NCBI RefSeq assembly: GCF_900182645.1
Contig: NZ_FXTA01000001.1
Coordinates: forward strand, 992,001-1,056,000
Length of the DNA: 64,000 nucleotides
Source of the DNA: Flavobacterium resistens
GTDB lineage: Bacteria; Bacteroidota; Bacteroidia; Flavobacteriales; Flavobacteriaceae
Reading direction: 5' to 3'
In this document: positions 16,076 to 25,918 of the stretch, piece after piece
Layout of the letters: each line of letters begins with the position of its first letter
Position numbering within the stretch: the stretch's first letter is position 1
Notes under the pieces: model-generated
The model's database searches: none
Told to the model about the DNA's origin: nothing
What the model saw: the letters and a program-made list of their open reading frames with translations, nothing else
Translations under genes and position numbers: made by a program

Positions 16076-16660
16076 TTAGTTGGTTAAAATAATTTGATGT
16101 TTATCAATTATTTTTCTCAAATTCATTAGCGCATAACGCATTCTTCCTAACGCTGTATTTATGCTAACGTCTGTCAGTTCAGAGATTTCTTTAAAACTCA
16201 TATCTTGATACATACGCATTACCAATACTTCTTTTTGATCATCCGGAAGTTCTTCAATTAGTTTTTTTAAGTCAATTTCGACTTGATCAAGAATCATTTT
16301 TCCTTCAATAGTCAATGAATCATCAGACATTACAGAAAAGATTGAAAACTCTTCTGTTTCTCTGTACATTGGCATTTTTTTGGTTTTACGAAAGTGATCT
16401 ACAATTAAGTTGTGAGATATACGCATTACCCAAGGCAAAAATTTACCTTCTTCGTTATAGGAATTACTTTTTAAGGTTTTGATTACCTTAATAAAAGTGT
16501 CTTGAAAAATATCATTTGAAATATCTCTATCGGCGATCTTGGAATATATGAAACCATATATCTTAGATTCGTGCCTTTTAATTAATGTCGACAGCGCAAC
16601 TTCATTGCCATCGATATAATTTTTGACTAACAGAGCGTCTGGAATGTGCAGATGAGCCAT
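16076..16660 (-). CDS. ECF-type RNA polymerase sigma factor
   Basis: Sigma-70 family protein of 194 aa containing only regions 2 and 4. Region 2 (about residues 25-95) includes NDIFQDTFIKVIKTL and the DNA-contacting FLPWVMRISHNLIVDHFRK. Region 4 (about 130-185) includes LPDDQKEVLVMRMYQDMSFKEISE and a helix-turn-helix SINTALGRMRYAL. No anti-sigma gene lies beside it; instead a 47-aa ORF follows. Single ECF-like sigma factors without an anti-sigma gene are common in flavobacteria and some serve general roles. The promoters recognised cannot be read from sequence. Confidence 0.95.
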   Translation of the reverse strand: MAHLHIPDALLVKNYIDGNEVALSTLIKRHESKIYGFIYSKIADRDISNDIFQDTFIKVIKTLKSNSYNEEGKFLPWVMRISHNLIVDHFRKTKKMPMYRETEEFSIFSVMSDDSLTIEGKMILDQVEIDLKKLIEELPDDQKEVLVMRMYQDMSFKEISELTDVSINTALGRMRYALMNLRKIIDKHQIILTN

Positions 16661-16951
16661 AATACTACTTTTTTAGGTTTTTAATTTGGAGTAATTTTCT
16701 AAAAAGTAATTTTATTGTATAGGCTTCTCTTTTTTTAGTTATGTTAATTAAGTCATCAAATTTAACAAATTATTATTTTAAAAAGCAAATAAAAGACAGA
16801 ATAATTAACAATAAAAACTTAAAAAATAGACACATAAGTTAATTTTTATTGGAAAAGTCCGTTAAATCATTAAATAATGTGCAAATAAAAAAAGACATAA
16901 ATAACTTACAATTAAACACTTATAGTTATTTATATCTCTTTTATTAATTTT

Positions 16952-17710
16952 TTATTGATAAACGCGTACGTAGTCAACATAGTATTTTTGCGGAAAAATT
17001 TTATCATCAACTTCTGGTCCGCCAAAATTTCCTCCAACTGCTAAATTGACAATAATATAAAAAGGTTTGTCAAAAGGCCATGTATCTTCATTTTTGATTG
17101 GAGGATTAAATGTATAAACCAAAGTTTTGTCTACAAAAAAATCCATTTTTTCTTTTGTCCATTCAATTGCGTACACATGATAACCTTCTTCAATATTAGG
17201 ATATGGTGTTCTTTTGGTATTTATTGTGTTTCCGTGACTATCCTGTGTGTGCAAAGTGGTATAAACCATTCCTGGATCACGCCCGATATATTCCAAAATA
17301 TCAATTTCGCCTGCTTTTGGCCAATGAATTTCATCAATATTAGCACCTAACATCCAGAATGCAGGCCAGATTCCCTGACCAACTGGCAATTTTGCTCTGG
17401 CTTCAATTCGGCCGTATTTAAATTCTTTTTTCCCTTTAGTTGTAATTTTAGTCGAGGTGTATTTAGGACCTTCTTTTCTGGCTTCTATAACTAAATTTCC
17501 GTCTTTAAATTCATGATTTGTTTTGGTATAAATTTGTCTTTCATTGTTTCCAAAGCCGCAAAGATTAGGACAACCGTCTCCAAGTTCAAAATTCCAATCT
17601 TTTTCATTTAATTCTTTTTTGTTGAAATTTTCTTCCCAGACAAGTTTTCTTTTTACTTCCTGTGCAAAACAAGCACTGCTGATTAACAGCAGTATAAACA
17701 CTTTTTTCAT
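16952..17710 (-). CDS. Secreted GH16 endo-beta-glucanase (laminarinase type)
   Basis: Family 16 glycoside hydrolase of 252 aa. A signal peptide ends near residue 16 (SSACFAQ). The catalytic motif GEIDILEYIG gives nucleophile Glu135 and acid/base Glu140 with Asp137 between them; the extra residue marks the laminarinase rather than kappa-carrageenase arrangement. Substrate-binding tryptophans are present in GIWPAFWMLG. The enzyme should cut beta-1,3 or mixed 1,3-1,4 glucans. It is the last gene of the locus, 82 nt after the larger GH16 gene on the same strand. Confidence 0.94.
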   Translation of the reverse strand: MKKVFILLLISSACFAQEVKRKLVWEENFNKKELNEKDWNFELGDGCPNLCGFGNNERQIYTKTNHEFKDGNLVIEARKEGPKYTSTKITTKGKKEFKYGRIEARAKLPVGQGIWPAFWMLGANIDEIHWPKAGEIDILEYIGRDPGMVYTTLHTQDSHGNTINTKRTPYPNIEEGYHVYAIEWTKEKMDFFVDKTLVYTFNPPIKNEDTWPFDKPFYIIVNLAVGGNFGGPEVDDKIFPQKYYVDYVRVYQ

Positions 17711-17792
17711 AGTCTACTTTTAAATTTATAAAAATTGAAAAGGCCAGCCTAAACTGACCTTCTCATTTCATTCTTACTAATTAATTTATATT

Positions 17793-19463
17793 CTATTGAT
17801 ACACTCTTACATAATCAATCTCCATAGAAGATTGTGTGAAAGCCGCATCAATATTACCGCCAAAATTACCTCCCATAGCAACATTCAAAATTAAGAAAAA
17901 GTCTTTGTTGAAAGGTAAACTCGCATCATTAGGAACCGAATGAATTAACTCATCATCTACATATATTTTTACTGCCTCAGGACTCCAAATTGTTTTATAA
18001 ATATGGAATTCTGTAGAAACATTTGCAATAGTTTTAGAACCTGTATTGGCTGTTCCTCCCGAATGACCAGGATAATGAAGCGTTCCATGAATTACATTCT
18101 GGCTGTTTCCAACATGTTCCATAATATCTAATTCTCCGCACGCCGGCCATGCATTTGTTGCATAATTTGCGCCAAGCATCCATATTGCAGGCCAAGTTCC
18201 TCCTCCTATTGGAAGTTTTGCACGAACCTCAACTTTTCCATAGGTGAATTTATATTTTCCTTCAGATTTCAATCTAGCTGAAGAATAATCAGCTCCACCA
18301 GAAGCTTCTTTTTTAGCCGTAATTTTTAAATTACCTCCCTGAACAATTACGTTTGTTGAAGAATTAGTATAATTCTGTTTTTCATTATTTCCCCATCCGT
18401 TATCGCCACGTCCTAAATCATAAACCCATTTTGAAGCATCTGGCGCTCCATCAGTATTAAATTCATCCGACCAAACTAAATTAGTATAATCTTTATCTGG
18501 CGTTGTTGGGTTTTGCGTTGGTTTTGTAGTCGTAAAAATATGATACCAAGCCAATGATGCATTTCCGCCCATAACAGCTCTTACAACCATTCTATTTGCT
18601 GTAATCGATAAAATCTCATATGAACTCTGACCGATATAGTAACCCATAAATCCGTTATCAGAGAAATTCATCATTGTTCCTCTTGTTTGTGTTGCATGAT
18701 TTGGATTTTGCATTACAACAGATTCTGAAGGACTCAATGAAACTGTTTTCTTTCCGGAAGTATCATAAGCCAAACAAGCATCAGATCCTGAACTTCCTCC
18801 TCCTACACTTTCAAATGCAGCGTTGAAGAATGTTGCTCCACCATTGTTTAACTGAAATTTAAGCTGGCCACCTTCAAGAGAGAATGTCAGTTCGTTTTCG
18901 TATAAACAGCTGCTGGTTGGCGAACCTGCTTTTTCCCAAGCTCCAGCCTGATAATAGTTTCCATAATAGTTTTTAGTTGCATCTCCGTCATTTTGACCAA
19001 CTCCTAAATGTCCTGCTTCTGAAGCCGACCAATACCATTTTTTAGAAGTACCACCAGTCAAGAATTGCACAGCTTCGGCATCACTAAAATCACTTTTAAC
19101 CGTAACATCAGTTGTAATTGTACTGCTCACCCCTCCTTTTCCAGAAGCGATTATTGTTACTGTATAGGTATTAACTCCAGTTTTTGTAAAACGTTTTGTT
19201 ACTACTCCATTTGGCGCATTGTCAGATGTTCCGTCGCTATACACGTATTTGTATGATATTGCATCATCTGCTGTAGCCGTAAATTTTACAGTTCCTGAAC
19301 CGTCTCCGTTTGGAGCTGTGGCAGTTTTACCAATAATCTCGGCTGTAACCTTCAGATTCGTTGGTGAATCTATTGATCCAAAAGTAAAATCGTCTTTTTG
19401 ACATCCCATCATCAAGAGAATCGTAAATATGGATACTATTTTTATAATTATATTTTTGCTCAT
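17793..19463 (-). CDS. Surface lipoprotein GH16 endo-beta-1,3-glucanase with PKD-like domain
   Basis: Protein of 556 aa. The lipobox LLMMGC places the acylated Cys at 21, so it is probably exposed at the outer surface. Residues about 35-125 form a PKD/Ig-like domain (KYVYSDGTSDNAP, then TYTVTIIASGKGG). A central region of unknown fold (about 130-310) follows. The GH16 domain is residues about 325-556, with CGELDIMEHVG giving Glu444 and Glu449. It would make the first cuts in laminarin-type glucan at the cell surface, passing fragments to SusD/SusC. The ATG lies 11 nt after the preceding lipoprotein gene ends, which indicates one transcript. Confidence 0.93.
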   Translation of the reverse strand: MSKNIIIKIVSIFTILLMMGCQKDDFTFGSIDSPTNLKVTAEIIGKTATAPNGDGSGTVKFTATADDAISYKYVYSDGTSDNAPNGVVTKRFTKTGVNTYTVTIIASGKGGVSSTITTDVTVKSDFSDAEAVQFLTGGTSKKWYWSASEAGHLGVGQNDGDATKNYYGNYYQAGAWEKAGSPTSSCLYENELTFSLEGGQLKFQLNNGGATFFNAAFESVGGGSSGSDACLAYDTSGKKTVSLSPSESVVMQNPNHATQTRGTMMNFSDNGFMGYYIGQSSYEILSITANRMVVRAVMGGNASLAWYHIFTTTKPTQNPTTPDKDYTNLVWSDEFNTDGAPDASKWVYDLGRGDNGWGNNEKQNYTNSSTNVIVQGGNLKITAKKEASGGADYSSARLKSEGKYKFTYGKVEVRAKLPIGGGTWPAIWMLGANYATNAWPACGELDIMEHVGNSQNVIHGTLHYPGHSGGTANTGSKTIANVSTEFHIYKTIWSPEAVKIYVDDELIHSVPNDASLPFNKDFFLILNVAMGGNFGGNIDAAFTQSSMEIDYVRVYQ

Positions 19464-19474
19464 GATTTCTTGTA

Positions 19475-21088
19475 TTAATTGGATTGTTTTATGTCGTCAA
19501 AATAATAAGTCGCTCCCGTTCCTGATTGTCCAAAATCTGGAAACAAAATTACTCTGTCGTATTTTACACTAGCATCAAAACTCGCGGCACTTGTTAGATC
19601 AAAAGTTAAAATCTGCCAGGCATTTGCTACTGTTGTCGATGCATGTACTTCAAAATTAACGCTTGGATTTCCGTTTCCGTCTTTTGGAGAAGTAGAAAGC
19701 TCCATTTTGTATAAAATATCAGCGCCAACTTTTGGGGACCAAACTGCTACTTTTACTTTAGTTCCTTTTGAAAAATCCGGTGAAGCATCAAGGTTTAAAC
19801 TTGCTCCCGCCCAAGTTTCTGCACCTGATTTTTTTTCCAATTTAACCACTTTATCAGATACGTTCGATCCGGTTTTATCAGGATTTGTTGCCATAGAAGC
19901 AATAACATTTCCAAAACCGCCCCAATTGTAAGTCAAGTTTGCCGATTCAAAATCAATAGGCAATGCGATTGATTCTGCAGGCGCTTTATAGAAATAGATA
20001 TTATCAATAAATACCGTTCCACCAGCCCAAGGCGTTCCAACAAATTTCAATTGGAAAATTTTATCCACTGTCAATCCTTGGCTTGTAAATGCCGAAATTG
20101 GAATATCAATACTTGTCCATTGATTAGCTGTAAGATCTTTTACTACAGGTTTTTCTGAAGGCCCAGTCTGAATCAATGAAGTTTCAATTTTTTGTAAATC
20201 AGCTGTCCAAACATCCATGTGTAAATATTCCATTTTTGAAACATCAATTGTTACATTGTCTGCCAATGCGATTCCTTGGTAACTTAGTTTAATATAATTC
20301 AGCATTTTATCTCCATTCAAATCAAACTCTGCCCAGCTGCTTCCTTGTCCTGCCTGCCCCCAATCTGGGAAATAGTTTGTTCCTGCAACATTAGTGTATT
20401 TCGTACCGTAAATCGAAATAACATCTGCCGGTTGTCTGTTAGGAGGTGTTGGTGCTGATGCTGAAGGTGCTACAACTAATTTTGCAGTAACCTGAGCTGT
20501 ATATTCAGTTGTTTTGATTGCAGCACTTTTTGAAACCACACGAACTGTATAAACTCCAGCCTCTTTATAAGTATAAGAAACAGATTCGCCGTTGTTTGCC
20601 GAAATTGGATCTGGTTTTCCAGCTTCTCCAAAATATACATCATAAAATAAAGCAAAATCTGCAGTTGCTTTAACCGTTACTTTTTTAGATACTGATAAAT
20701 CGTTTGTTATTTCAACTACCAAATTTTCCGGAGCTCTAAATGAAACCACAACATCATGTGTTACTTCGGTTGTTTTTCCGTTCACATTCATCGCTGTAAT
20801 TTTCGATTTATATGTTCCTTCTTTATATGTATGTGCAACTGTACCGCCCGAAGCAATATAAGCAGATTCCGCAGTTCCATCTCCAAAATTGATTTTGTAC
20901 TGCGTTGCTCCTTCTCCCGTAGGGATAAAAGTTACTTTCCCGGTATTATCCTGTGTAACGGTCGTCAATGCCGAAACATTAGTCGGCGCTGCCGCACTGT
21001 CTAAATCAACATCAAGGGCATCATCGTTTGCGCAAGCAATCAGCGTTGCCAAAACGAAAAGATTTAATATTAAATATATTTTTTTCAT
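19475..21088 (-). CDS. PKD-domain surface glycan-binding lipoprotein (SusE-position)
   Basis: Protein of 537 aa with a lipoprotein signal (LATLIACAND, Cys near 19). Two PKD-like repeats are visible, about residues 35-115 (QYKINFGDGTAESAYIASG, then HTYKEGTYKSKITAMNVNG) and 120-205 (DVYFGEAGKPDPISANNGE, then YTYKEAGVYTVRVVSKS). The C-terminal half holds two beta-sandwich modules (with FPDWGQAGQG and VFIDNIYFYKAP) that resemble carbohydrate-binding modules. Such lipoproteins sit next to SusD in beta-glucan loci and hold polysaccharide at the surface. It lies 12 nt after susD. The family call comes from domain pattern and position. Confidence 0.85.
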   Translation of the reverse strand: MKKIYLILNLFVLATLIACANDDALDVDLDSAAAPTNVSALTTVTQDNTGKVTFIPTGEGATQYKINFGDGTAESAYIASGGTVAHTYKEGTYKSKITAMNVNGKTTEVTHDVVVSFRAPENLVVEITNDLSVSKKVTVKATADFALFYDVYFGEAGKPDPISANNGESVSYTYKEAGVYTVRVVSKSAAIKTTEYTAQVTAKLVVAPSASAPTPPNRQPADVISIYGTKYTNVAGTNYFPDWGQAGQGSSWAEFDLNGDKMLNYIKLSYQGIALADNVTIDVSKMEYLHMDVWTADLQKIETSLIQTGPSEKPVVKDLTANQWTSIDIPISAFTSQGLTVDKIFQLKFVGTPWAGGTVFIDNIYFYKAPAESIALPIDFESANLTYNWGGFGNVIASMATNPDKTGSNVSDKVVKLEKKSGAETWAGASLNLDASPDFSKGTKVKVAVWSPKVGADILYKMELSTSPKDGNGNPSVNFEVHASTTVANAWQILTFDLTSAASFDASVKYDRVILFPDFGQSGTGATYYFDDIKQSN

Positions 21089-21100
21089 AATTGTATTTTT

Positions 21101-22600
21101 TTAGTATCCAGGATTTTGTTGCCAGTTTCCGTTTGCAAATTGAATTTCTTCTATTGGAAGCGGAAATAATTCGTTTTTATTCGCTGTAAAACCAGGAATT
21201 TTTCCAACAGCTTTTCCAGTTCTTACCAAATCAAAGAAACGATGTCCTTCACCAAAAAGCTCCACTCTTCTTTCAGCATAAATAAAATCAGTCAACGCTT
21301 GTCCAGAAGCTGTTATATCGTGATTATTATCTCCAAAAGCGCGTCTTCTCACCTGATTTAAATAGTCTCTTGCTTTCGCGTCATTATTTCCTGCACGACT
21401 GTAAGCTTCGGCTGCCATCAATAAAACATCTGCATAGCGAATAGCTCTGTAGTTGTTTGGATTTGTTAGATTCAAATCTCCAGCTGCAGCTGAACTTCTT
21501 TTTCTTGGAATATATTTTCTGTTGAAATATCCTGTGTCTTCATTTCCTTTTCCGTAGCTAACACCTTTTCCTCCATCATAATTAGTATTTGCAGCAGCAA
21601 AAGCAGCAATATCTAGGATAGCAACATCTTTACGTTTGTCACCTGCTTCAAAAGCATCGGCGCCTTCTTTTGTTGGAACATTAAAACTAAATCCTGAAGA
21701 GAAAAGTGGTCCCGAAAAATTTCTTACACCACTAAATCCAACGGCAACGTTACCTTCACTACATTGCAGACAGCCAAATCCAGCTCCTTCAACATCTGTG
21801 TATTGCACTTCAAAAACAGATTCAGCATTGTTTTCTCCATCCATTTCAAAAATAGAATTGTAATCAGTAACTAAAGAATATTTTCCTGATGTAATTACAC
21901 CATCAAGAGCAGTTGCTGCCTGAGCAAATTTGTTTTCATATAAATACGCTTTTCCAAGAAGTGCCAAAGCTGCTCCTTTTGTTACGCGCCCTTTTTGAGA
22001 AGCAATTGGAGATAAATTAGCAGCCGCAAAAGTCAAATCAGCTTCAATTGAAGCGAAAACTTCTTCTTTACTTGAACGCGGGATTGTTTTTTCATCTCCA
22101 ATTTTAAACCTCGCATCGCCTTTCATTGGTATGCCACCAAACCATTTCACTAACTCAAACTGGTAGTATGCTCTTAAAAAACGTGCTTCGGCTATAACTT
22201 GGTTTTTTCCCTGAAAATCAGTTTTATCTTTAAATTCAAGAATGTAATTTGCTCTTTGAACTCCTGCAAACATCCAATTCCAGATATCTCTTAAATTACT
22301 GTTTACCGGAGTATGAATCATGTCGTCAATTTGTTGCCAGCCAATTACATCTGTTGGACTTTCCCCTCCACATAATGTATTATCAGATGCAATTTCTCCC
22401 AATATGACATTTGCATATGAAGCCTGCAATAGATCATATGCAGCAATAAGCGCCTGATCGTAATCTGCTTTTGAGTTGAAATAGTTCTCAGAATCGATAG
22501 AATATTCTGGTGTAGGATCTACAAACTCATCCGAACAAGAAATACATAAAGTCGAAAACAGAGTAAGCGTTATAACGGTTGTATATAAATATTTTTTCAT
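21101..22600 (-). CDS. susD: SusD/RagB-family glycan-binding lipoprotein
   Basis: Outer-membrane lipoprotein of 499 aa. The lipobox TLCISC puts the acylated Cys at 22. SusD hallmarks are the N-terminal DYDQALIAAYDLLQ region, TPR-like AAALALLGKAYLYENKFAQAA in the middle, and the C-terminal RYADVLLMAAEAYSRAGN, then AERRVELFGEGHRFFDLVRTG and a final NPGY. It binds oligosaccharide as the lid of the SusC transporter. It starts 11 nt after susC. The neighbouring GH16 enzymes suggest laminarin or another beta-1,3-glucan as ligand. Confidence 0.97.
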   Translation of the reverse strand: MKKYLYTTVITLTLFSTLCISCSDEFVDPTPEYSIDSENYFNSKADYDQALIAAYDLLQASYANVILGEIASDNTLCGGESPTDVIGWQQIDDMIHTPVNSNLRDIWNWMFAGVQRANYILEFKDKTDFQGKNQVIAEARFLRAYYQFELVKWFGGIPMKGDARFKIGDEKTIPRSSKEEVFASIEADLTFAAANLSPIASQKGRVTKGAALALLGKAYLYENKFAQAATALDGVITSGKYSLVTDYNSIFEMDGENNAESVFEVQYTDVEGAGFGCLQCSEGNVAVGFSGVRNFSGPLFSSGFSFNVPTKEGADAFEAGDKRKDVAILDIAAFAAANTNYDGGKGVSYGKGNEDTGYFNRKYIPRKRSSAAAGDLNLTNPNNYRAIRYADVLLMAAEAYSRAGNNDAKARDYLNQVRRRAFGDNNHDITASGQALTDFIYAERRVELFGEGHRFFDLVRTGKAVGKIPGFTANKNELFPLPIEEIQFANGNWQQNPGY

Positions 22601-22611
22601 TTTAATTGAAA

Positions 22612-25600
22612 TTAAAAATTAAGGTTAAGTCCCATTAAATAGGTTCTTGGAATTGGATAGAAACCATAATCGATTCCTGCACCAATAGGAGACTGAGAAA
22701 CATTATCACGATTTCCAGGACCAAATGAAGCACCAGGATCAAAACCTCTATACTTTGTAAATGTGTATAAATTATTTACCCCAACGTAAAGTCTTAATTT
22801 TGTAAGTCCCGCTTTTTGCGCCACATTTGGATTAAGAGAATATCCTAATTGAATATTTTGGATTCTTAAATAAGATGCATCTTCTACAAAATAATCAGAA
22901 AAAACATTGTTTGCAGTTGCTCCAGTTGTAACTCTTGGAGTTGAATTTGTTGATCCCTCACCTGTCCATCTGTCTAAAACATAATTTAAACGATTGGCGT
23001 CAGAAAGTGTTCTTTCGTAATTGCGAACCATATCATTTCCTACAGATGCAAAAGTGTACATGGCAAAATCAACATTTTTATAATTCATTTGGATATTGAA
23101 ACCCATTGTAGCAGATGGAATTGGATCTCCAATATTGGTTTTATCATTTGTATCGATTTTTCCATCTCCATTTACGTCAACATAACGAAGATCTCCAGGA
23201 GCTGCATTTGCACCTAAAGCAAGTTGAGATGGATGCGCATCGATTTCTGCTTGATTTTGGAAAATTCCATCTGTTTTATATCCGTAGAAATATCCTATTG
23301 GTTTTCCAACTTCCATACGCGAAGGCGCTGGCTGTCCAACTCCAAAGGCACCGCCTTCAATAAATCCTGTACCATTGTTAACTTCTTGTACAACATTTTT
23401 AAGTAAAGTAACATTATAACTTACACTAAAATTGAAAGAATCTGAGAATTTATCTTTGTAATCAATTGCAAATTCAAAACCTGAATTTTTAACCGATCCA
23501 GCATTTAAAGTTGGAGCACTTGCGCCCGGAGCGCCTGTTCCGTTAATTCCTGAAACCGGAATATTTGGCACCAATAAATCTTTTCTAACATCATTGAAAT
23601 AATCAGCAACGATATACACTTTGTCGTTTAAGATTTTCATATCCAAACCAACATCGAATTTTTTCGCTTCTTCCCATTTTAAGTCCGGATTTGGAACCTG
23701 TCCTGTTGAGCTTCCATTTACAATTGCTCCATCAAAAACATAAGTTGCTTCACCGTTCAAAAGTCCCAAATAACCATAATTCGGAATTTGGTCATTTCCT
23801 AACGTTCCGTAACTAGCTCTCAGCTTTAAGAAATTGATAAACTTAGGCTCACCAAAAAATTCTTCCTTAGAAACGATCCATCCACCAGTAACAGATGAAA
23901 AATATCCGATTTTATTTCCTGGTCCAAATTTAGTCGAAGCATCACGGCGCGTCATTCCAGACAATAAATACTTTTCTTTATAATCGTATTGAAGTCTTGC
24001 GTAATATGACAATCTTCTTTGATCATAATTATAAGAACTGTTTGTCAATGTTTCTGAAATTCCTTTGGTTAAAGAAATATCCGCAAATTGCCATGAGTTA
24101 TTTGGAACATCAAAACCAGTTGCTGTAAGTCCGTTACCCCATTCTTTGAAAATTGTTGTCCCTACAGTTCCTGTAATATTATGAGCCTCGGCAATTTTTG
24201 TTGTATAGGTACCATAAAGATCAAATGAATAATTGTTATCATTTACCGCACCTTGAGTAACCGAACTTCTTTGTACATCAAAAACTTTTCCACCGTAGCT
24301 TATTTGTGGATTAAATGTTTTTGACTCGCTGTTTGAAGTATTGAAACCAATAGCACTTGCTAAAGTAAATCCTTTGAAAATTTTATAATCTAGTCCAAAA
24401 TTTCCGTTTATTTTTTTATAGTTATAATCGTTATATGAATTTTCAATTTGCGCCAATGGATTAATAATTTCATTTCCTAATCCTGTAGTGTTTGGCACAA
24501 GCGTAAAACTGCCATCTGCATTATATGGACTTAAAGTTGCCGGAACGTTTAACGCATTAAATAATACAGATCCAAGACCATTTTCATTTAATGTTCTTCT
24601 GGTGAAATAAGTATAAATTACGTTTGTCTTTAATCTAATTTTACTGCTTAAATCAGCGCCTAAACCAATTCTTGCCGTATTTCTCAAATAGCCCGATTTA
24701 TCTCCGCCAACAATTCCTTCCTGGTCTAAATGTGATCCACTGATAGAATACGTAATATTTTCTGAACCTCCGGAGATGGTTAAATCGTTATTAATAATAG
24801 GAGCTCCTTTTTGGAAAACTTCATCTTGCCAGTTTGTGCCTTTTCCTAGTCCGCTTACATTTGGATAAGGAAGTGCTTTTCCTCCATTGGCATAACTTTC
24901 ATTTAACAAAAGTGCATATTCTGTCGCATTTAGCGTTGGAAGCTTTCTAGAAGTTTCTTGAAATCCTGCGTAGCTGTTGAAAGAAACTTTTGTTTTTGAG
25001 TTCTTTTTACCCATTTTGGTTGTTACCAAAATAATTCCGTTTGCTCCAATTGTTCCGTAAATTGCTGCCTGAGCATCTTTTAAAACAGTAATGGTTTCAA
25101 TGTCATTTGGATTTAGCAAACTAAAATCTCCCACATAACCATCAATAATTGCAGTTGGTGAATTTTGTCCGTTTGTAGCAATACCACGAATACGAATATC
25201 TAATCCCGCACCTGGCGCCCCAGATTGCGTGGTTACATTTACACCTGAAACTGTTCCTTGTAAAGCCTGTTCAATTCTTGCTGGTTTCAAGATGTCCAGT
25301 GTTTTACTATCAACTACTGATACTGCTCCGGTAATTTCTCTTTTTTTCTGAGTACCGTAACCAATGACAACAACCTCTTCGAGTGATTTTGCATCATCGG
25401 CCATTTTTACAGTCATTTTAGTTCCAGAAACTGCAATTTCCTGCGTTCTGTAACCTATATAACTGAAGATAATTGAAGCTCCTTTTGGAACTCCGGTTAA
25501 CTTAAAAGATCCGTCAAAGTCTGTGGTTGTACTTTGCGACGAACTTTTAACTTTTACATTTACGCCAGGCAATGATAATCCTGACCCATCTACTACCGTT

Positions 25601-25677
25601 CCGCTTACATCATAGGATTGCGCAAAGGCAAATGATGTACACAACGATAGTACAATTAGTAACAATTTCGATTTCAT
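22612..25677 (-). CDS. susC: SusC/RagA-family TonB-dependent glycan importer
   Basis: Outer-membrane TonB-dependent transporter of 1021 aa. After a signal peptide (CTSFAFAQ, residues 13-20) comes a carboxypeptidase-regulatory-like domain (VSGTVVDGSGLSLPGVNVKV), the SusC motif SLEEVVVIGYGTQKKREITG, a plug domain (IRGIATNGQNSPTAIIDGYV, then NDIETITVLKDAQAAIYG) and a 22-strand barrel ending in LMGLNLNF, whose terminal Phe is typical. It moves oligosaccharides across the outer membrane using TonB energy. It is the first gene of a five-gene operon. Confidence 0.97.
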   Translation of the reverse strand: MKSKLLLIVLSLCTSFAFAQSYDVSGTVVDGSGLSLPGVNVKVKSSSQSTTTDFDGSFKLTGVPKGASIIFSYIGYRTQEIAVSGTKMTVKMADDAKSLEEVVVIGYGTQKKREITGAVSVVDSKTLDILKPARIEQALQGTVSGVNVTTQSGAPGAGLDIRIRGIATNGQNSPTAIIDGYVGDFSLLNPNDIETITVLKDAQAAIYGTIGANGIILVTTKMGKKNSKTKVSFNSYAGFQETSRKLPTLNATEYALLLNESYANGGKALPYPNVSGLGKGTNWQDEVFQKGAPIINNDLTISGGSENITYSISGSHLDQEGIVGGDKSGYLRNTARIGLGADLSSKIRLKTNVIYTYFTRRTLNENGLGSVLFNALNVPATLSPYNADGSFTLVPNTTGLGNEIINPLAQIENSYNDYNYKKINGNFGLDYKIFKGFTLASAIGFNTSNSESKTFNPQISYGGKVFDVQRSSVTQGAVNDNNYSFDLYGTYTTKIAEAHNITGTVGTTIFKEWGNGLTATGFDVPNNSWQFADISLTKGISETLTNSSYNYDQRRLSYYARLQYDYKEKYLLSGMTRRDASTKFGPGNKIGYFSSVTGGWIVSKEEFFGEPKFINFLKLRASYGTLGNDQIPNYGYLGLLNGEATYVFDGAIVNGSSTGQVPNPDLKWEEAKKFDVGLDMKILNDKVYIVADYFNDVRKDLLVPNIPVSGINGTGAPGASAPTLNAGSVKNSGFEFAIDYKDKFSDSFNFSVSYNVTLLKNVVQEVNNGTGFIEGGAFGVGQPAPSRMEVGKPIGYFYGYKTDGIFQNQAEIDAHPSQLALGANAAPGDLRYVDVNGDGKIDTNDKTNIGDPIPSATMGFNIQMNYKNVDFAMYTFASVGNDMVRNYERTLSDANRLNYVLDRWTGEGSTNSTPRVTTGATANNVFSDYFVEDASYLRIQNIQLGYSLNPNVAQKAGLTKLRLYVGVNNLYTFTKYRGFDPGASFGPGNRDNVSQSPIGAGIDYGFYPIPRTYLMGLNLNF

Positions 25678-25713
25678 AATTAGTTAGTTTTTATTGAAAG
25701 ATAAATTTATTCG

Positions 25714-25726
25714 TTCCTATTAGGAA
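25714..25726. promoter_or_regulatory. Perfect palindrome upstream of susC
   Basis: TTCCTATTAGGAA is a perfect 13-nt palindrome 37 nt upstream of the susC start and might be an operator or part of the leader. No exact TAnnTTTG box was found in the 241-bp gap between susC and the regulator gene. Confidence 0.3.
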
Positions 25727-25918
25727 TCCGTTAAATTTAACCTCAACAAAAAACATACATCACAAAAAAAATGTTACTAAATTCAATATATCGTAAAAAA
25801 TATCTCGAATTAACTAATATTTACGAATGTTAATTTTCTTAACATTTACATTACAAAACCCTTACAAATGCAGAATGTTGTGGTAATGTATAGTTTTTTT
25901 GCGCCATTTTTTGTTCTA